NCBI GenBank assembly: GCA_025738555.1
Contig: JAOVFP010000001.1
Location: forward strand, 930,001 to 994,000
DNA length: 64,000 nt
Direction: 5' to 3'
DNA from: Cyathus striatus
Taxonomy: Eukaryota > Basidiomycota > Agaricomycetes > Agaricales > Nidulariaceae
A program made the position numbers and the translations under genes. Positions 11,827-23,692 of this stretch are shown piece after piece. The number at the start of each line of letters is the position of its first letter. The first letter of the stretch is position 1. The notes below the pieces were generated by a model. It was given only the letters and a program-made list of their open reading frames with translations. It was not told the origin of the DNA and ran no database searches.

Positions 11827-13075
11827 TTGATATCTTCGGCCACCTTTTGTTTGAGCGGGATCGTAACCTCTCCAAATGATCTGTCACGAACTACATACGA
11901 TTTCGTTATTATTGGAGGTGCGTCACAGAATTATTATTTGCCCACAACTCAAGACTTACGTCTTCGATGCTTTATATACACAGGTGGTACAGCAGGCTGT
12001 GTTCTAGCAAATAGATTATCCGAGAACTCGCAAGTAAAGGTGCTTGTTGTAGAGGCAGGTGCAAGGTAAGTAAACCAAGAACTTTGCACCGCTGCAGTGA
12101 CTAGACCATTCCTTTTAGTGCTGATAGGATCCTAAATGCCGAAATTCCATTTCTTGGAGTCACGCTTCTAGGATCAGAAATGACTGGAACGTTACTTCGA
12201 CTTCGCAAAGTAGTCTAAGCGGACGTAGCATACCTTACACACGACGGCATGTTCTTGGTGGAAGTAGTGTTCTCAGTACGTGTTGTTAATAGCATTCCGT
12301 GACGTATTTTTTAACAACGTACACAGATTTAATGACATGGAACCGTGGATCGAATGACCTATGGGATAAGTGGGCATCGTTGACGAACGATGAAGGCTGG
12401 GTATGGAAGAATGTTGAGTCGCTCTATTTTAAGGCAGTTTTATGATCTTCATTGTTGTTCAGGCCGATGCTAACATTTATGTAGACTTCCCGTATTGTTG
12501 CATCTGCGGATCACCACAATACAAGTGGGGAATTCGTCCCGTCTGCGCATGGAAATGGCCCCGTAGAAGTTAGCGTTCCAGGATTCCCAACGGAGCTGGA
12601 CCTACTTGTTATTGAAACATGCAACGAACTAGGTGGTCGCTTTGTTTTAATGTAGACTTGAATGCGGGGAGTTCTATTGGGATCAGTACATTCCCCCGAT
12701 TCTAGTCTCGATTCTAAAATTGAATGAGGCAGGCCATATGCAATCATCGATTGGTGAAGGAAAACGGGGTCATGCTACAACTGCGTATCTCTCACCTGCG
12801 TTGAACCAATCTAATCTGGACATGCTGATAAATACTCAAGCAACCCGACTTATTTAGTCTAGTACGCAAGGAAAGATGCCAGTCTTCCAGGTCGCAGAAC
12901 TTGCTCAAGGACCGTCAGGTAAGCTCTAATTAATTTACACGAGACTTCGTTTATCAATATAATCCATTAGATACGCGGTTCCAAGTCAAAGCATCAAAAG
13001 AGATCAAAGTTCTACTAGATCTGCTGGTGTCTTTGGAACACCGCATCTCAGTAAAAAGCGTGTGGAAAGGTGGCT
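11827..13075 (+). pseudogene. GMC oxidoreductase, decayed copy 1
   Basis: Remnant of an FAD-dependent GMC oxidoreductase. The N-terminal ADP-binding fold is clear: YDFVIIGG, an intron, then GGTAGCVLANRLSENS (about 11900-12060). Later fragments match the intact paralogue at 25615: TWNRGSNDLWDKWASLTNDE (about 12335), PSAHGNGPVEVSVPGFPTEL (about 12540) and HATTAYLSPALNQSNLDMLI (about 12770). It is broken by a 1-nt deletion near 12180, a TAG near 12857 and loss of the C-terminal half, including the HPCGT segment. More diverged from copy 3 than copy 2 is. Confidence 0.82.
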
Positions 13076-13701
13076 AATGAGCCCGAGAACACCGAACGTA
13101 TACCCCTCCCAAACCTGTTGGTTATTTCCCAGACGTTGACGTTTACAAATCCCAATTTGGACGAGCGTCAACGGATGGGTATATCATATGTAGAATTTTT
13201 AAATGAAGATGGAATCCAGCTTCGGCGTGATTTGGTTCCTTGATTGTCCAGCCCGCAGTTCAACTACGCTTGTGTTTAGGGAGTGTGAAACTGCGGTGGG
13301 GCTCTCATTCAGCATCAATCTATGTTCTCCTTTTCCTGAGGTTGCTAATTGCCAATGACATTATAGTATCGGAAACATTCGCTACTCATAAGAATTTCCT
13401 TTGAAATGTAATTTCTAAAACCGGAGTGCCTATTCTTATCTTATCGGGAGCACTTTCTCGTGCTTTCGCAATAACGATATTTAAGAGAGCTTCACGCACA
13501 CACCCTGTCTGAAACATGTTATCGACGAGTCTTAACTCCACCTCCATCTATTAATTGTGGAAGCGACTATATATTTACGCAACTATTACTGGCAATCAAA
13601 AGTGGCGACATGGAAAAATCAATCAACTGCCGAATGGATGATAACATTTAAAGACACTTCACAAGAAGGGGTAGATTGAAGCTTTTAGTTGTTCCACATT
13701 T
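13076..13701. other. Intergenic, no gene seen
   Basis: Sequence between the dead GMC copy 1 and the 3' end of the ICMT-like gene. No reading frame with family resemblance; it may contain unrecognisable remains of the GMC 3' half. Confidence 0.5.
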
Positions 13702-14471
13702 TCAGTAGATTCCAGGAATGAACATGTACGGTACTTGATCCTCCCATGTTAGCCATTCTTCGCCAAACTCTTTACGCAGCATATCGTCCTCTATTCTGGC
13801 TCTGGAGATAAGTGAAACGAGTGCAACGACGGAAAATGTGACGAAAGTTCCGTTGTACCATTTTACTATTGACGACAGCTGAGGTATCCCCTGTAAAAGT
13901 ACCGGATATCTACCGGCATGGACCAGAACTATCCCGAGATCGATGAAAATGAATGCAATGTAGCCTGGATGGCGCACAATGGAATATGGACCATTGGTAA
14001 TCAATTGATGGTCTTTCTGTATGGTCAACTGAAAGGTAAACATATGTCCAAGTGTTATGTAGCATTTTCTGCGGATTATTGCCCCTCCTACTACTAGTAA
14101 CCAAGCTATCAGATAGATTTGATCAACTGTAAAATCCAGTTGACAGATTGGATGCTGAGTATCAATTGGGTTCCGTGTCAAATGGCCTGATAAACCACAT
14201 CCTAAAATGCAACCGATTTCCAATAGGGCTTCTGCCCACATCAATGTCTGTACATATTCCAAATTCCCAATCAAACGAAGCTATGAGGAATGGTAGTTCT
14301 GCTATTACTTACCCTTAGAGTTGGACCCACGTACGCTAACAGAGGTTCGTATCTGTGACCATATGAGACCTTCGATGATTTCAAACTGTGCAAAGCCGAT
14401 TGAGGAGGGGATCCCGAGAAATGGAACGCATATGCGAGGATAAACAAAAATGGAACCTTGAGGAAGGTCAT
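13702..14471 (-). CDS. Isoprenylcysteine carboxyl methyltransferase-like (ICMT/Ste14 family) membrane methyltransferase
   Basis: Two exons: 14471-14313 (53 codons) and 14247-13702, joined in phase 0 over a 65-nt intron (GTAAGT..TACAG), giving 234 aa, near the usual family size. The C-terminal half carries the family signature: NGPYSIVRHPGYIAF, then an acidic EDDMLRKEFGEEW stretch and the ending VPYMFIPGIY. Several hydrophobic segments indicate an ER multi-pass protein. Ste14 proteins methylate prenylated Cys carboxyl groups using SAM; diverged fungal paralogues may act on other substrates, so the substrate is unknown. It is convergent with nothing on its 3' side and lies on the same strand as the P450 and O-methyltransferase. 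Confidence 0.88.
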
Positions 14472-14513
14472 AGTAGTGAATGCTCATACACTGTCGCCCG
14501 GTACTACGCTCAT

Positions 14514-14522
14514 CCTTTTATA
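14514..14522 (-). promoter_or_regulatory. TATA box of the ICMT-like gene
   Basis: TATAAAAGG on the minus strand, 43 bp upstream of the chosen ATG. This spacing is plausible for a fungal core promoter with a short leader and supports the start at 14471. Confidence 0.5.
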
Positions 14523-15199
14523 AGTACCTTGTGCTATATACCTGACGCACGGCTCAAAGAAGATAAGGAACGGGAACTAGCGTCGTAGCGAGGACAAAAG
14601 AAGGGATGTCAACATCAAGTCAACATGTCACGGAGCCTTTATATCTCCGTTCTTTTTTCTTTCGAATTTTCGAGCAATAATTAAGAAATAGGACCTCTGA
14701 ACAATTAAATGTAAGTAGCAGTGAATGTAAGAAGATACAACTTGAAGTGTGTCACATCTTTATCATTAGTGCGGCATATGTGCCAATGGAATGATGATTA
14801 CCAGTCTTATGACCGCAAATGACTTCAAGTTGTGTGAAGGAAGGATATGGGTAGCTAAATTCACAGGATATTCATGATGCTTACATTCGTGTAAACGTAG
14901 TGGCATAGAATCAAAAAAACGGAATGAAGGAGTCAGTAAAGTAGATCTGAGTTACCTATGCTATTATTGCTGCTCATGGGAATGTCTGATGATGTTTGTC
15001 AAATGTTGGTTCATGTCCTGTCAAGTTGTGCCACGAAAGCCATCACCTGAACTTGCCACAATGCTGATCAGTTATCACGGAAATGGATGGATAGCCAGGC
15101 TTATATGTTTAGAAGATGGATGTGCCATTGATCAACCCACGCACAGCTTCAGAATTGCATAATACAGTGTACTACCTGTCATAATTTTAATCACATTTA
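14523..15199. other. Intergenic, no gene seen
   Basis: About 680 bp of AT-rich sequence between the ICMT-like gene promoter and the P450 stop codon. No coding or repeat structure recognised. Confidence 0.5.
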
Positions 15200-17076
15200 C
15201 TAATGGTCGCCATCTGTTTTCATTCGAGCAGTGACTTTAAGCCTATTTCCTTCCCATACTGGGACAAAGAAATCTCGGAAGGACCTATAATCTGTGTCGC
15301 TGCTAACTAATATCAACAATGAGAATGATGTAAATATATGAAAACATTCTTACTGAGTATTGTGTAGCTCTAGATCGAGTTTCCGAAAGAGATGTGCGAA
15401 AAAAGTGTATAGCTCACACCATGCTAAGCTGTGGGTAATGTCAGTGAGTATGTAGGTGATGAAATTTTTACGCAACTTGACTCCCAAACATCTTCGAGCT
15501 CCTCGAGAGAATGAAACCAAGTAGGTACCAATGTCATTCGAATTCTCTTCTAGCCATCGTTCGGGTCGAAATTCATGTGATGATTCAAATATATCGTCGT
15601 TTAGATGTATAAACGTTGCCGACATTGATACCACAGTCTACGGATAATATCAACGCAGCTCTTGAAATATACATTTTTGTTAAACCTACATCTTTCGGAA
15701 CGAAGTGACCAGCTATGTAAAGGTCTTCTCCGGCAACTCGAGGAAGACTTGACACGACTCCTGTATATGGTGGTTTAAGATGTTTATGAATATACTTGAG
15801 TAGTAAGAAGTAAGGAAAATGCCCCTTACCATGAGACATCCTAAGTGACTCTTTAATTACTGCAGTCTACGCAACATATATCGTTAACGTGCCATTCGTT
15901 GAGTAACTAAAATCATACCAAATATGGGAGTTTTTCAAGTGTTTGAAACATCACCCTAGAATGCATATCTGGCCATGCTTGCTGAAGCTCCAATCCCAGT
16001 CTCCTGTGGACACGAGGATTCCTCAGAACGTGATATGTTCCTACTGTGACTGCACCTCCAACGGTGTCATGGCCTGCAGCGATTAGTGCCATTGTCTCTC
16101 CCATAAGTGAAGACCTAGACGGAATAGTGGTTCTCGGACTGAGCAAGTAATGATACACCGTGGGCTGACGCTCTGGACCAAAAGCATCTGGGTTCTCCAC
16201 GTATTTGTCAATCTGGTTGGATGCATACATGCGAAGATCCCTAAAAAACTGATTTTCTTTTGGTAAAAGGTCTATAATCCAATCAGGGGAGTTTTCCAAA
16301 ATTTTAAGCATCCATGGTAGATACTTTAGTATCCAACTAGATGTAACCACATCTTGTAACCCAACAAGAATGGGATGTTGAAATTTTGGAAAATCCAATG
16401 CAGAGAATTCATCTGCAAAACAATATTGTGCAAGTATGTCTATGGTAGCCGATCTAACCCCCATGTGAAAATCGAGCGGCGTCTGATCGAACGATAGCAT
16501 CCTGGAAATGAGTTTTTCTACCTGAAAAATGCAATCCATCAGTATACTTATAAATGTATCACTGTGTTCAAACCTTTTCACGTATAACCCATTCGAATTT
16601 AAGTGTTGCTGAACGAGAGAATAAAGGTCCCAGTGCGTCTCGCCTCTTGTTCGATTCGAATTTATCAATATAACTTATAGATGATTCATGAAAAGGGAAT
16701 GAGTTGTATAAAGAAGGCTCCTTTGAAAAATTTTGATACGAATAAATCTCGAAGAATGCTTCTGGGGAATTGAAATGAAGCTGAAAACAACAAACAACAG
16801 GTCATTAGTCCACGTCCAATCCAAGCTGAAATTTGGTACCTCTTTGGGGCCTATTCTCACCACAGGGCCGTATATACTGTGCAGCTTCTTGACTTGATCT
16901 AACAATCCACCTGACCGCACTACATCGAAATACGCACGATACCATCTCGTGATTGAAGCTATCCATGGGCCAGGATAGTGGGAGAGCCTATCGTCTTCGT
17001 AACGATAGCGATTCAAACCCCAAAAGACAACGATGAATAGTATGCCAACAATAATTGGATTGCTTAACATTTCCAT
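15200..17076 (-). CDS. Cytochrome P450 monooxygenase (trichodiene oxygenase-like)
   Basis: Eight exons: 17076-16840, 16780-16574, 16521-15919, 15866-15830, 15760-15690, 15637-15477, 15428-15354 and 15302-15200. Introns are 48-69 nt and all junctions keep frame, giving 497 aa, a normal P450 length. Motifs in order: N-terminal membrane anchor (NPIIVGILFIVVFWGL), YPGPWIA hinge, I-helix AGHDTV, ExxR as ESLR, PERW, and heme loop FSRGARRCLG with the axial Cys, followed by NLAWCELY. Everything needed for oxygen activation is present. The N-terminus around YYGPVVRIGP-type sequence resembles TRI4-like fungal P450s, but the substrate cannot be read from sequence. Its neighbours are two methyltransferases on the same strand. 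Confidence 0.93.
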
Positions 17077-17268
17077 TAAGGATAGAAATTTAACAAGGGA
17101 GGTGAGTTGGGGGTGGTCTTGTTAACTCAAGAACTTACGGATTGCTAATTATGTCATATTTAAACCGAACAGGGACCGTCACGGAACTTATTTTGAATTA
17201 GCGAACACACGAGTAAGGTTTACACGTACTGTAAGTAAAATCGTAGCATACAGACGCCACACGGCTTA

Positions 17269-17662
17269 CTACTTTTGTTCGACTTTACATCGTTCTTGGC
17301 TAGGTATTTCAGCCAGTTTAATTGTTTCACCGTAGCACAGGAATTGTACAGGATATTGATCAATCGGGTTTCCTCTTCTCCCATCCCATATTCTTGATAG
17401 TCCAATGATCACCTGCAGATAAGGAAGTAACTAAAGAAATCAATGATTCTCCGAGTCAACATCTCTCCTTGCATTAGAATAGTGTACCCCTGAATGACCA
17501 GACACTAATAATAAGCAAACGAAAGCATACTATACATTGCAATGATGAAGAGATGGCAACAGCTTTGATACCCAACGTCTGAACACCCGTTCCAAGATAT
17601 CTATATCGGATTCGATGATGAGAACTATTGCTGTTGATAGGTTTGCTTCCTTCTGTTTCCAT
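17269..17662 (-). CDS. Possible small hypothetical protein (weak)
   Basis: A tentative two-exon frame: METEGSKPINSNSSHH... from 17662, a possible intron starting GTATGC and ending CTGCAG, then VIIGLSRIWDGRRGNPIDQY... to a stop at 17269-17271, about 90 aa in all. I do not recognise the product. It could equally be a non-coding remnant between the P450 and the O-methyltransferase. Confidence 0.25.
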
Positions 17663-17919
17663 ATAATGTCTGCGAAGTGCGAAGTACGTAATTACTTATT
17701 GAGAGACATATGTTTACACTTTAAAATTAGAATTCTCATCAAGGTACAGTATACATATGGCCACCCAAATTTCCGATGTAGTATATAAATCTTATATGTA
17801 TTTACTTACTCGCACTAAAGTAGATTTTTTTCCGTGAAAAATACAGAGATACCTGTTGTTTCACTGGACATCAGTACATTACTGCATCCAGAATAGTGGC
17901 TTTGAGTCGGGTATTATAA

Positions 17920-19749
17920 TTATATCGGGATAGCAATTAATGGTTGCATTAAAGTCTTCCCTCCCTTAACGTCTGTGAGACTCCAGCCCGTCATTTCCAG
18001 TAATTTCTTCATTTCATCCAACGTACGCTCTTGTGAATTGAGTTGAAGCATCATCTGTTGAATTTAATTTATTAAACATCCAACATAAGCAACATATGCA
18101 AGTATAGCCTACCGTCAAATCGGAATCGTATGCTAGCATGAACGCAGGGGCATGCTGTAACAAACCGATATCAAATCTCCTATCCTTTAGAAACTCGTTT
18201 GAATCGGAGATGCATGCATATGGCAATATAGTGTCTATGATGAGAAGGTGAGTCTGAGGAGAAGCTGCTTCCCTGAGGTTCCGAAGGATTTTAGCAACGT
18301 AAGAATTTGAAAATGCGTGTAGAACATGCTTCAGTATGAACAATGTTGCATTCTTAATCGGTTGTTGTGAAAAGAAGTTGTGCGCTATAGGATTTTCAGC
18401 TAATAATATAATATATGAAACCTAAATCTACCTTGAAATATCACCTCGTCGGAGGAAATATTCCGCCCGAGTTCAGCCTCCCATATCTGTACAATACAAA
18501 TGTTAGATAATATATATCTTCTGCGCATCTATTTAGTACCTGTTTACCAGCAGAAACGACTTCTTCCTTGTCTTGGATTACATATTTCAGATGTCGTTGT
18601 TCTCTGGCCAGGGGGAGAGTTGCTTTACCCCATCCGCCTCCAACGTCTACTACGATTGATCCAGCTTTGAGTGCATCCCAGTTTAAAGCTATGAATTGGA
18701 ACGGCAGATATAGTTAGCGGCATGGAATGGTGCATGATATTACGCGTACAGACCTGTTCTAATACCGTCATCCTTTTGAAGTTCGTCCGTGCCTTGCATA
18801 GCAGTCATGAATCGACGTAAGCGAAGTCGTTGCTCTGATTGATTATACCACTCAAAAAGAGGAATATCGACATCGAAAGCACGATTAAAAGGAGCGTGGT
18901 TTGCTTCTTCTGACCGGCTCGTCTGAGGGTCTAACAAATTCTCCAACAGGTGAGCCGATGATTTATGGAGATCTCCAGCACTTTCAGACTGCTCAGTAGT
19001 CATCAAAAGTAGTGAAGTGATTATATACGTACAAAATTTCCACCAATGAGGAGAAGCTTTGTTCTTTCGAACCGTCATACCTTATATTAGAGCTAGTCGC
19101 GTAGATGAATAATTGACACTTGATCAAGAACAACCTTACTTACTCGCCTTTAACGATATCATATATCGTCCCGGAGTCAAGCGTTCCTGACACTCGGTTA
19201 TTAGCGAAGACATTCGGTTCAAGCTCGCGGAAGATATGATGAGCTGTCAGGTAGCGTAATACTCGACCTTGCAACGTGGAGTGAATATGCGTGGACTATG
19301 AGTAGGATATTCATTATGTACTTGCCTAATTTCCCTTTAGGCAAGCCGGTACGTTCTGAAATATCTTGTATGTGAAGTCCGTTACCTGATTCCCGTAGCA
19401 ATTCGACGATGTTTGTTTCGACAGGTACTCTGAGCGCTGCGGATTGAATATGCTGAAACCCACGTGAGCAAGATATCGAATGCTATGAATTACGGAGGAC
19501 TCTCACACCACACGCAGCTTTCAGCACTGTAATAGATGGTGGTTGAACAAGCGCGATGAGTTCTGAGCAGGCGGCAACAATAAGGTCGACGACTTCTGTT
19601 ACGCCAGTAACATCACGAAAGCGCTCTGATTCGCGAGTAAAAGTATCATGAAGGGAAGGAAGGTCGTTTCCGGATTCATCGCATAACTGTTGCAATCGAA
19701 AAACACTTGATTGAACGCACTGCGAAAGATGTAACGCTCTAGAAATCAT
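17920..19749 (-). CDS. SAM-dependent O-methyltransferase (fungal sterigmatocystin/COMT type)
   Basis: Nine exons: 19749-19507, 19452-19326, 19267-19144, 19080-19033, 18980-18754, 18688-18540, 18486-18432, 18399-18113 and 18054-17920, giving 464 aa in one frame. An N-terminal helical dimerisation domain (HIQSAALRVPVETNIVELL..) is followed by the SAM-binding motif VVDVGGGWGKATLPLA and a C-terminal ILKHVLHAFSN segment whose last His aligns with the catalytic base of plant-type O-methyltransferases, although the usual Asp-Trp after it is Ala-Phe here. Intron 2 is a GC-AG intron (donor GCAAGT) and intron 7 is only 32 nt. I chose the start MISRALHL because it matches where the family normally begins; an in-frame ATG at 19803 would add 18 residues. 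The likely role is methylation of a hydroxyl on an aromatic or polyketide-like small molecule. Confidence 0.92.
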
Positions 19750-20073
19750 TGTTCGAATACTGAACGTGTGAGCTGGTGAGAAGAAACGAATATTATTATG
19801 CATGATAGAACCTGTATAAGTACAATTTCAATTTTCAGTCATCACCGCACCTTCTCGCATCAAATGATCTGACCATAAATACTTAGCCATTTGTGGGAAG
19901 GGTTTAACGAAAACCTGGCGTTCTGTTGATCCTATTTGTAGTAGTCATATTCAATAGAACGCATTTGCTCCAAATTCCCTTATGTAGTTTAGTAAAAAAC
20001 AACTCGAAGTGTTGCTCTATATTCTTATGTGTGTCGTGGCATAAGACTATACCAAGGAGCTTAGAATAGTAAC

Positions 20074-20169
20074 GGCGCTATAGCCAAGTGGTTACGGCGA
20101 CAGATTCGAATCATGTCGTCGATTATCTGTTCCTCTTTGAGGGCGCAAGTTCAAATCTTGCTGGCGTCG
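20074..20169 (+). tRNA. tRNA-Ser (CGA) with an intron of about 14 nt
   Basis: Acceptor stem GGCGCTA/TGGCGTC, D arm GCC..GGC, anticodon stem ACAGA/TCTGT with loop TTCGAA (anticodon CGA), and an intron after position 37. The long class II variable arm CCTC-TTT-GAGG, the T arm GCAAG-TTCAAAT-CTTGC and discriminator G fit serine rather than leucine. An oligo-T run follows within a few bases, as expected for Pol III termination. Confidence 0.9.
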
Positions 20170-20770
20170 GTTTATTTTTGATTTTTTACAAGATGTAACT
20201 TTTTGGTGAATGCAGAATTCAAGAGTCAAGCGAAGGGTGAAGTGTAGAGGCGCTCAGGCCTCAGGACTGATCAATTCACAGGGTTTTCGCTGGGTGTGCC
20301 TTTTTTTCGCAGCTCTTCAATGCGTAGCCACTACTTTCGTATTCTTACTTCTAGCCATCTATTTTCTCTCTCTTTACTCTTACTATCTCTCTTAAATCTT
20401 GTCTTTTCGACAGAATCTTTCTATTACTGCTTACACTATATTTAACTTTCTCTTCACGTCGGCTCTCATCGTTATGTGCAATATAGCTATATTAGCGGTG
20501 TCGAGGGACGGATGCTGCCTTTCCACATGCTGTTGAAGTGCTTCATTCTAAATAGACCACGAGCGTACCCTGCACCGGAAGAAACTAACATTCTGTGGCA
20601 AGCGCAAGGAGCTCCACTATGTGCGGAAACAGATACTTCCCGGAACCGTCACATTTCCCCCTTAACAACATCGCCACAGGTCAGGTAAGCAAGCAGCATT
20701 CGCAAGGGTAGAGGAAGAGGAAGTTGAGGTCGTGCGAGACTCCAATAGATTCAGAGACGAGGGAGAGGTG
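20170..20770. other. Intergenic, no gene seen
   Basis: Pyrimidine-rich sequence downstream of the tRNA. Short open frames here have no recognisable features. Confidence 0.45.
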
Positions 20771-20900
20771 ACGTAACACCCCGAGTGCTAGGGGTGCTTA
20801 CAAATGTGAAGTTTACATAAGCCAACTGCTCACTATGCTCATACCTCGGATGAGAGTCTGACATAACACCCCCAGTGCTAGGGGTGCTTACAAATGTGAA
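20771..20900 (+). repeat. Direct repeat pair of 40 bp (20771-20810 and 20861-20900)
   Basis: Two near-identical 40-mers (AC(G/A)TAACACCCC..AGTGCTAGGGGTGCTTACAAATGTGAA) start 90 bp apart. Each contains its own inverted core, ACACCCC..GGGGTG. A nearby stretch is rich in GCTACGCTC-like words. Confidence 0.75.
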
Positions 20901-20979
20901 AGGTTTGCTCACTACGCTCGCGAGATACCTATCGCTACGCTCAGAAATAGCAATCGCTTGTCCCTCGCTCAAAGTTTGC

Positions 20980-21055
20980 TTGTTGGGCAGGTTGAGCTCG
21001 GGGCTTGAACCTGCCCAACAGGCCGAGGGCGCAGGTTCAAATCCTGCTGGCGTCG
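20980..21055 (+). pseudogene. tRNA-Ser-like 3' half preceded by a 12-bp hairpin
   Basis: The last 36 bases (CGAGGGCGCAGGTTCAAATCC..TGGCGTCG) match the variable/T-arm/acceptor 3' half of the tRNA-Ser at 20074, including a perfect B box. No matching 5' half (D arm, A box) is present. The sequence before it forms GTTGGGCAGGTT..GAACCTGCCCAAC. This is most likely a tRNA fragment or the relic of a tRNA-derived element; an aberrant tRNA with a long intron is less likely. Confidence 0.6.
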
Positions 21056-21433
21056 TTAATGGGTTATATTATTATATTTTTGTAGTTTACAACCTAATAG
21101 TCTCTGAAGGAATGATTATGTGCACCATATGTGCAGGATGCAAAATTTTCGCTTGAGTGTGTAAAAGGTTCTAAATATAACTTACGCGTCCAGACTCAAA
21201 ACATTGTACATAGTTGGTTTAAGTCGAAGTTAAACAGGTGAAAACAAGCCTAAAAATGACTTGTAAACACTGATCGTTATATTGTAACTGATATCAATGA
21301 GCGCACAATGCATGTTTAAGTCCTTGGTTTCGTTTGAGTGTGAAAATAGAGCGCGCAGCTTTCATTTCATATGTCAGTATGTAGACTTTAAATCTCATCA
21401 AAAATGGTTATTTCGAAGGCAGTATAACCCTGT

Positions 21434-21522
21434 AATAACACCTAGCTCATTAGAGTTTCAAATTCTATTAAGTGGTAGCAGAATAAATAGTGATTTATGT
21501 TAGTTGAGCTAGGGTGTTAATA
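21434..21522. repeat. Small fold-back element (about 90 bp)
   Basis: AATAACACCTAGCTCA at 21434-21449 is mirrored by TGAGCTAGGGTGTTAATATT at 21505-21522 (one extra G). The layout suggests a very small MITE or stem-loop. The AACACC start resembles the repeats at 20771. Confidence 0.5.
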
Positions 21523-21959
21523 TTTGTGCGTGTTTGCAATCATCATCGAAGTACTCCTAGCCGTGCCGCGTGCCGAGCTGTGACATTATGCCATTGCCAC
21601 GTGTACGTGAGTCGTAACGTGATGGTGTACTAACGTTCAAATCAACCGTCAACTTCTCAGATCCCTCCTATTTCAAGATTACTGTCGTTACCGCTCCTTG
21701 AACATATTATGCCACGTACAACACAATATACTTGAGCATAATCATTTGATAATAATTTCTCAAAATAAGCTTGATAGGATACGCTCGAGTGAGTGCTTCT
21801 CAATTCAATGATTATCAATTGATGAAGCCAGTGCTAGACTAATGATCATAGATGACCTTCACAGCGTGTGCTCATAAGGACATCTAGACCTTCTACTCTC
21901 ATGCTATAAGTATAACAGCATGCAAAGGTATTTTTATTGAGCATCACCGTGTCATCATC
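21523..21959. other. Intergenic; 3' part resembles the GMC promoter region
   Basis: No gene. From about 21855 onwards (cagcgtgtgctcat..ctactctcatgctata) the sequence resembles 25525-25575 upstream of the intact GMC gene, so the duplication that made GMC copies 2 and 3 included about 100 bp of promoter. Confidence 0.6.
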
Positions 21960-23600
21960 AAAATGTTTTACCGCTATCGACGGGCTCCCACACCAAGAAT
22001 ACGACTTCATCATTGCAGGGGGCACGTCGTCTTTATCACAGAAATATTCAGTCTATACTAAGTAACTTTACCAGGTGGAAATGCCGGCTGTGCTCTAGCA
22101 AACCGACTCGCTATCCGAGAATGCCAGCACTAAGGTACTCTTGATCGAAGCTGGCTTTGCGTACGTCTATCGTATCTTACCTTACTAAAGATCGATAAAA
22201 TTACTTTCGCACCAACCGTGCTGGTGGAAATGTAAATACAGAAGTGCCGTTTCTAAACGTTACTCTCCCAGGATCAGACATGGATTGGAAGTTCACGACA
22301 GTACCACAGAAGGGGCTCATTAGATACAGTGCCCCATGTGCTCGAGGCTTGACAGTAGGCGGATGTAGTGTTATCAGTGCGTTTCTTCACTCTTTATACT
22401 TCATATTGCTAACTGTAAACAGACCTTTTGACATGGAACAGAGGCTCTAATGATCTTCGGAACCGATGGGTTACAATAACGGGTGACGAAGGGTGGGCTT
22501 GAAAGAATGTTGGGAAATACTAAAAGCAAGAAAGTCCATTACCACTCCGCCTAGGCTCTGTATCAGACAGCTAGCATTACAAAGGCATACAAATTAGTCC
22601 CTCCAGCAGACAACTATGACACCACATCCCAAATCATCCCCTCCGCACACGGTACAAATGGGGCCATCGAAATCAACGTGCCAGAGAATCCGACACAACT
22701 CGATAAACGTGTCGAAGGCACTGCGAAAGAGCTTGGTGGAAGATTTGCCTGGAACGAGAATTTGAATACAGGAAAGTGTATTGGTATTGGTATGTTCAAG
22801 TTTACTTACATGGTCTAATACATGCTAACGCTGCTGATATGTACACTGTAGGCTATATGCCGTCAACTGTAAGAGGTGGCAAGCGTAGTAGCGCAGCAAC
22901 AGGATATCTCAGATATCCTGTCCCTGCTCCCGAGCGCTTAAATCTAACCGTGTCGACGGGCTAGCAAGCTACTCGGGTTTACTGAAAATGGGGAATTGGT
23001 GGTAAAGGCAGTTGAGCTTGCAAAATGGGATGAACCAGGTTGGCTTTCCATAGAGCCACATTCGCTACAAGCAAAACATGAAATAATCCTAAGCGCCGGA
23101 GTGATTAGCTCCCCACACCTCCTCATCCTCTCAGGTCTCGGTCCCCGGTGCTCGACATACCGGATATAGGAAACCACTTTGTTAGACCACCCCTTCCTCG
23201 CGAGCCACTTCCGTGTCAATTCCACTGACACAATCGATGATGTCCTTCGAAACCCAGCAGAATTCGGTGCTAGAATGGAAGAATGCACGGAAAGCATGAT
23301 AGGTCTATTCGTCGATTCCCCAGAAACATACAAGGGTATTGGAAATTGCCTGAATCTATGGTAGATAGTAAGACGGGGTTATTCGTCGACTCCCCAGGTA
23401 ACACACAGGTCCTCGAAATATACCATCAGTACTACCGCAGAAGTTACACATACGTACAACACACTACAAACAAATTCGTCATCCAGGCCCATTCCATCTC
23501 AAGTATACTCTGAGCTAATCAACGGGCTCGTAACGATCCACCAAAGACTGCGAAGTATTACACACCCACGCTGTCAAATGGCCGTCAACTTTCCTCGCAT
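21960..23600 (+). pseudogene. GMC oxidoreductase, decayed copy 2
   Basis: Close relative of the intact gene at 25615 with the same exon order. The start codon is lost (GTG where the paralogue has ATG). An insertion of a few bases near 22107 shifts the frame in the FAD-binding segment (ANRL then frameshift). A TGG codon has become TGA near 22499. The substrate-binding half is shortened, and the region around 23290-23400 has a local duplication (the segment ..GLFVDSP.. occurs twice). The HPCGT catalytic end is missing. Confidence 0.85.
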
Positions 23601-23692
23601 TGTCGTGTTCAACATTTAATCTGATCACAGTCTCAACTTATTATTCCCTTATATTATTGCAAGGTGCCTGACTACGAAATCCGACTGGTTCC

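Noticed and set aside
20980..21055. Second functional tRNA-Ser with a long intron
   Set aside because: No D arm or A box can be built upstream of the 3' half, and the acceptor 5' strand is missing.
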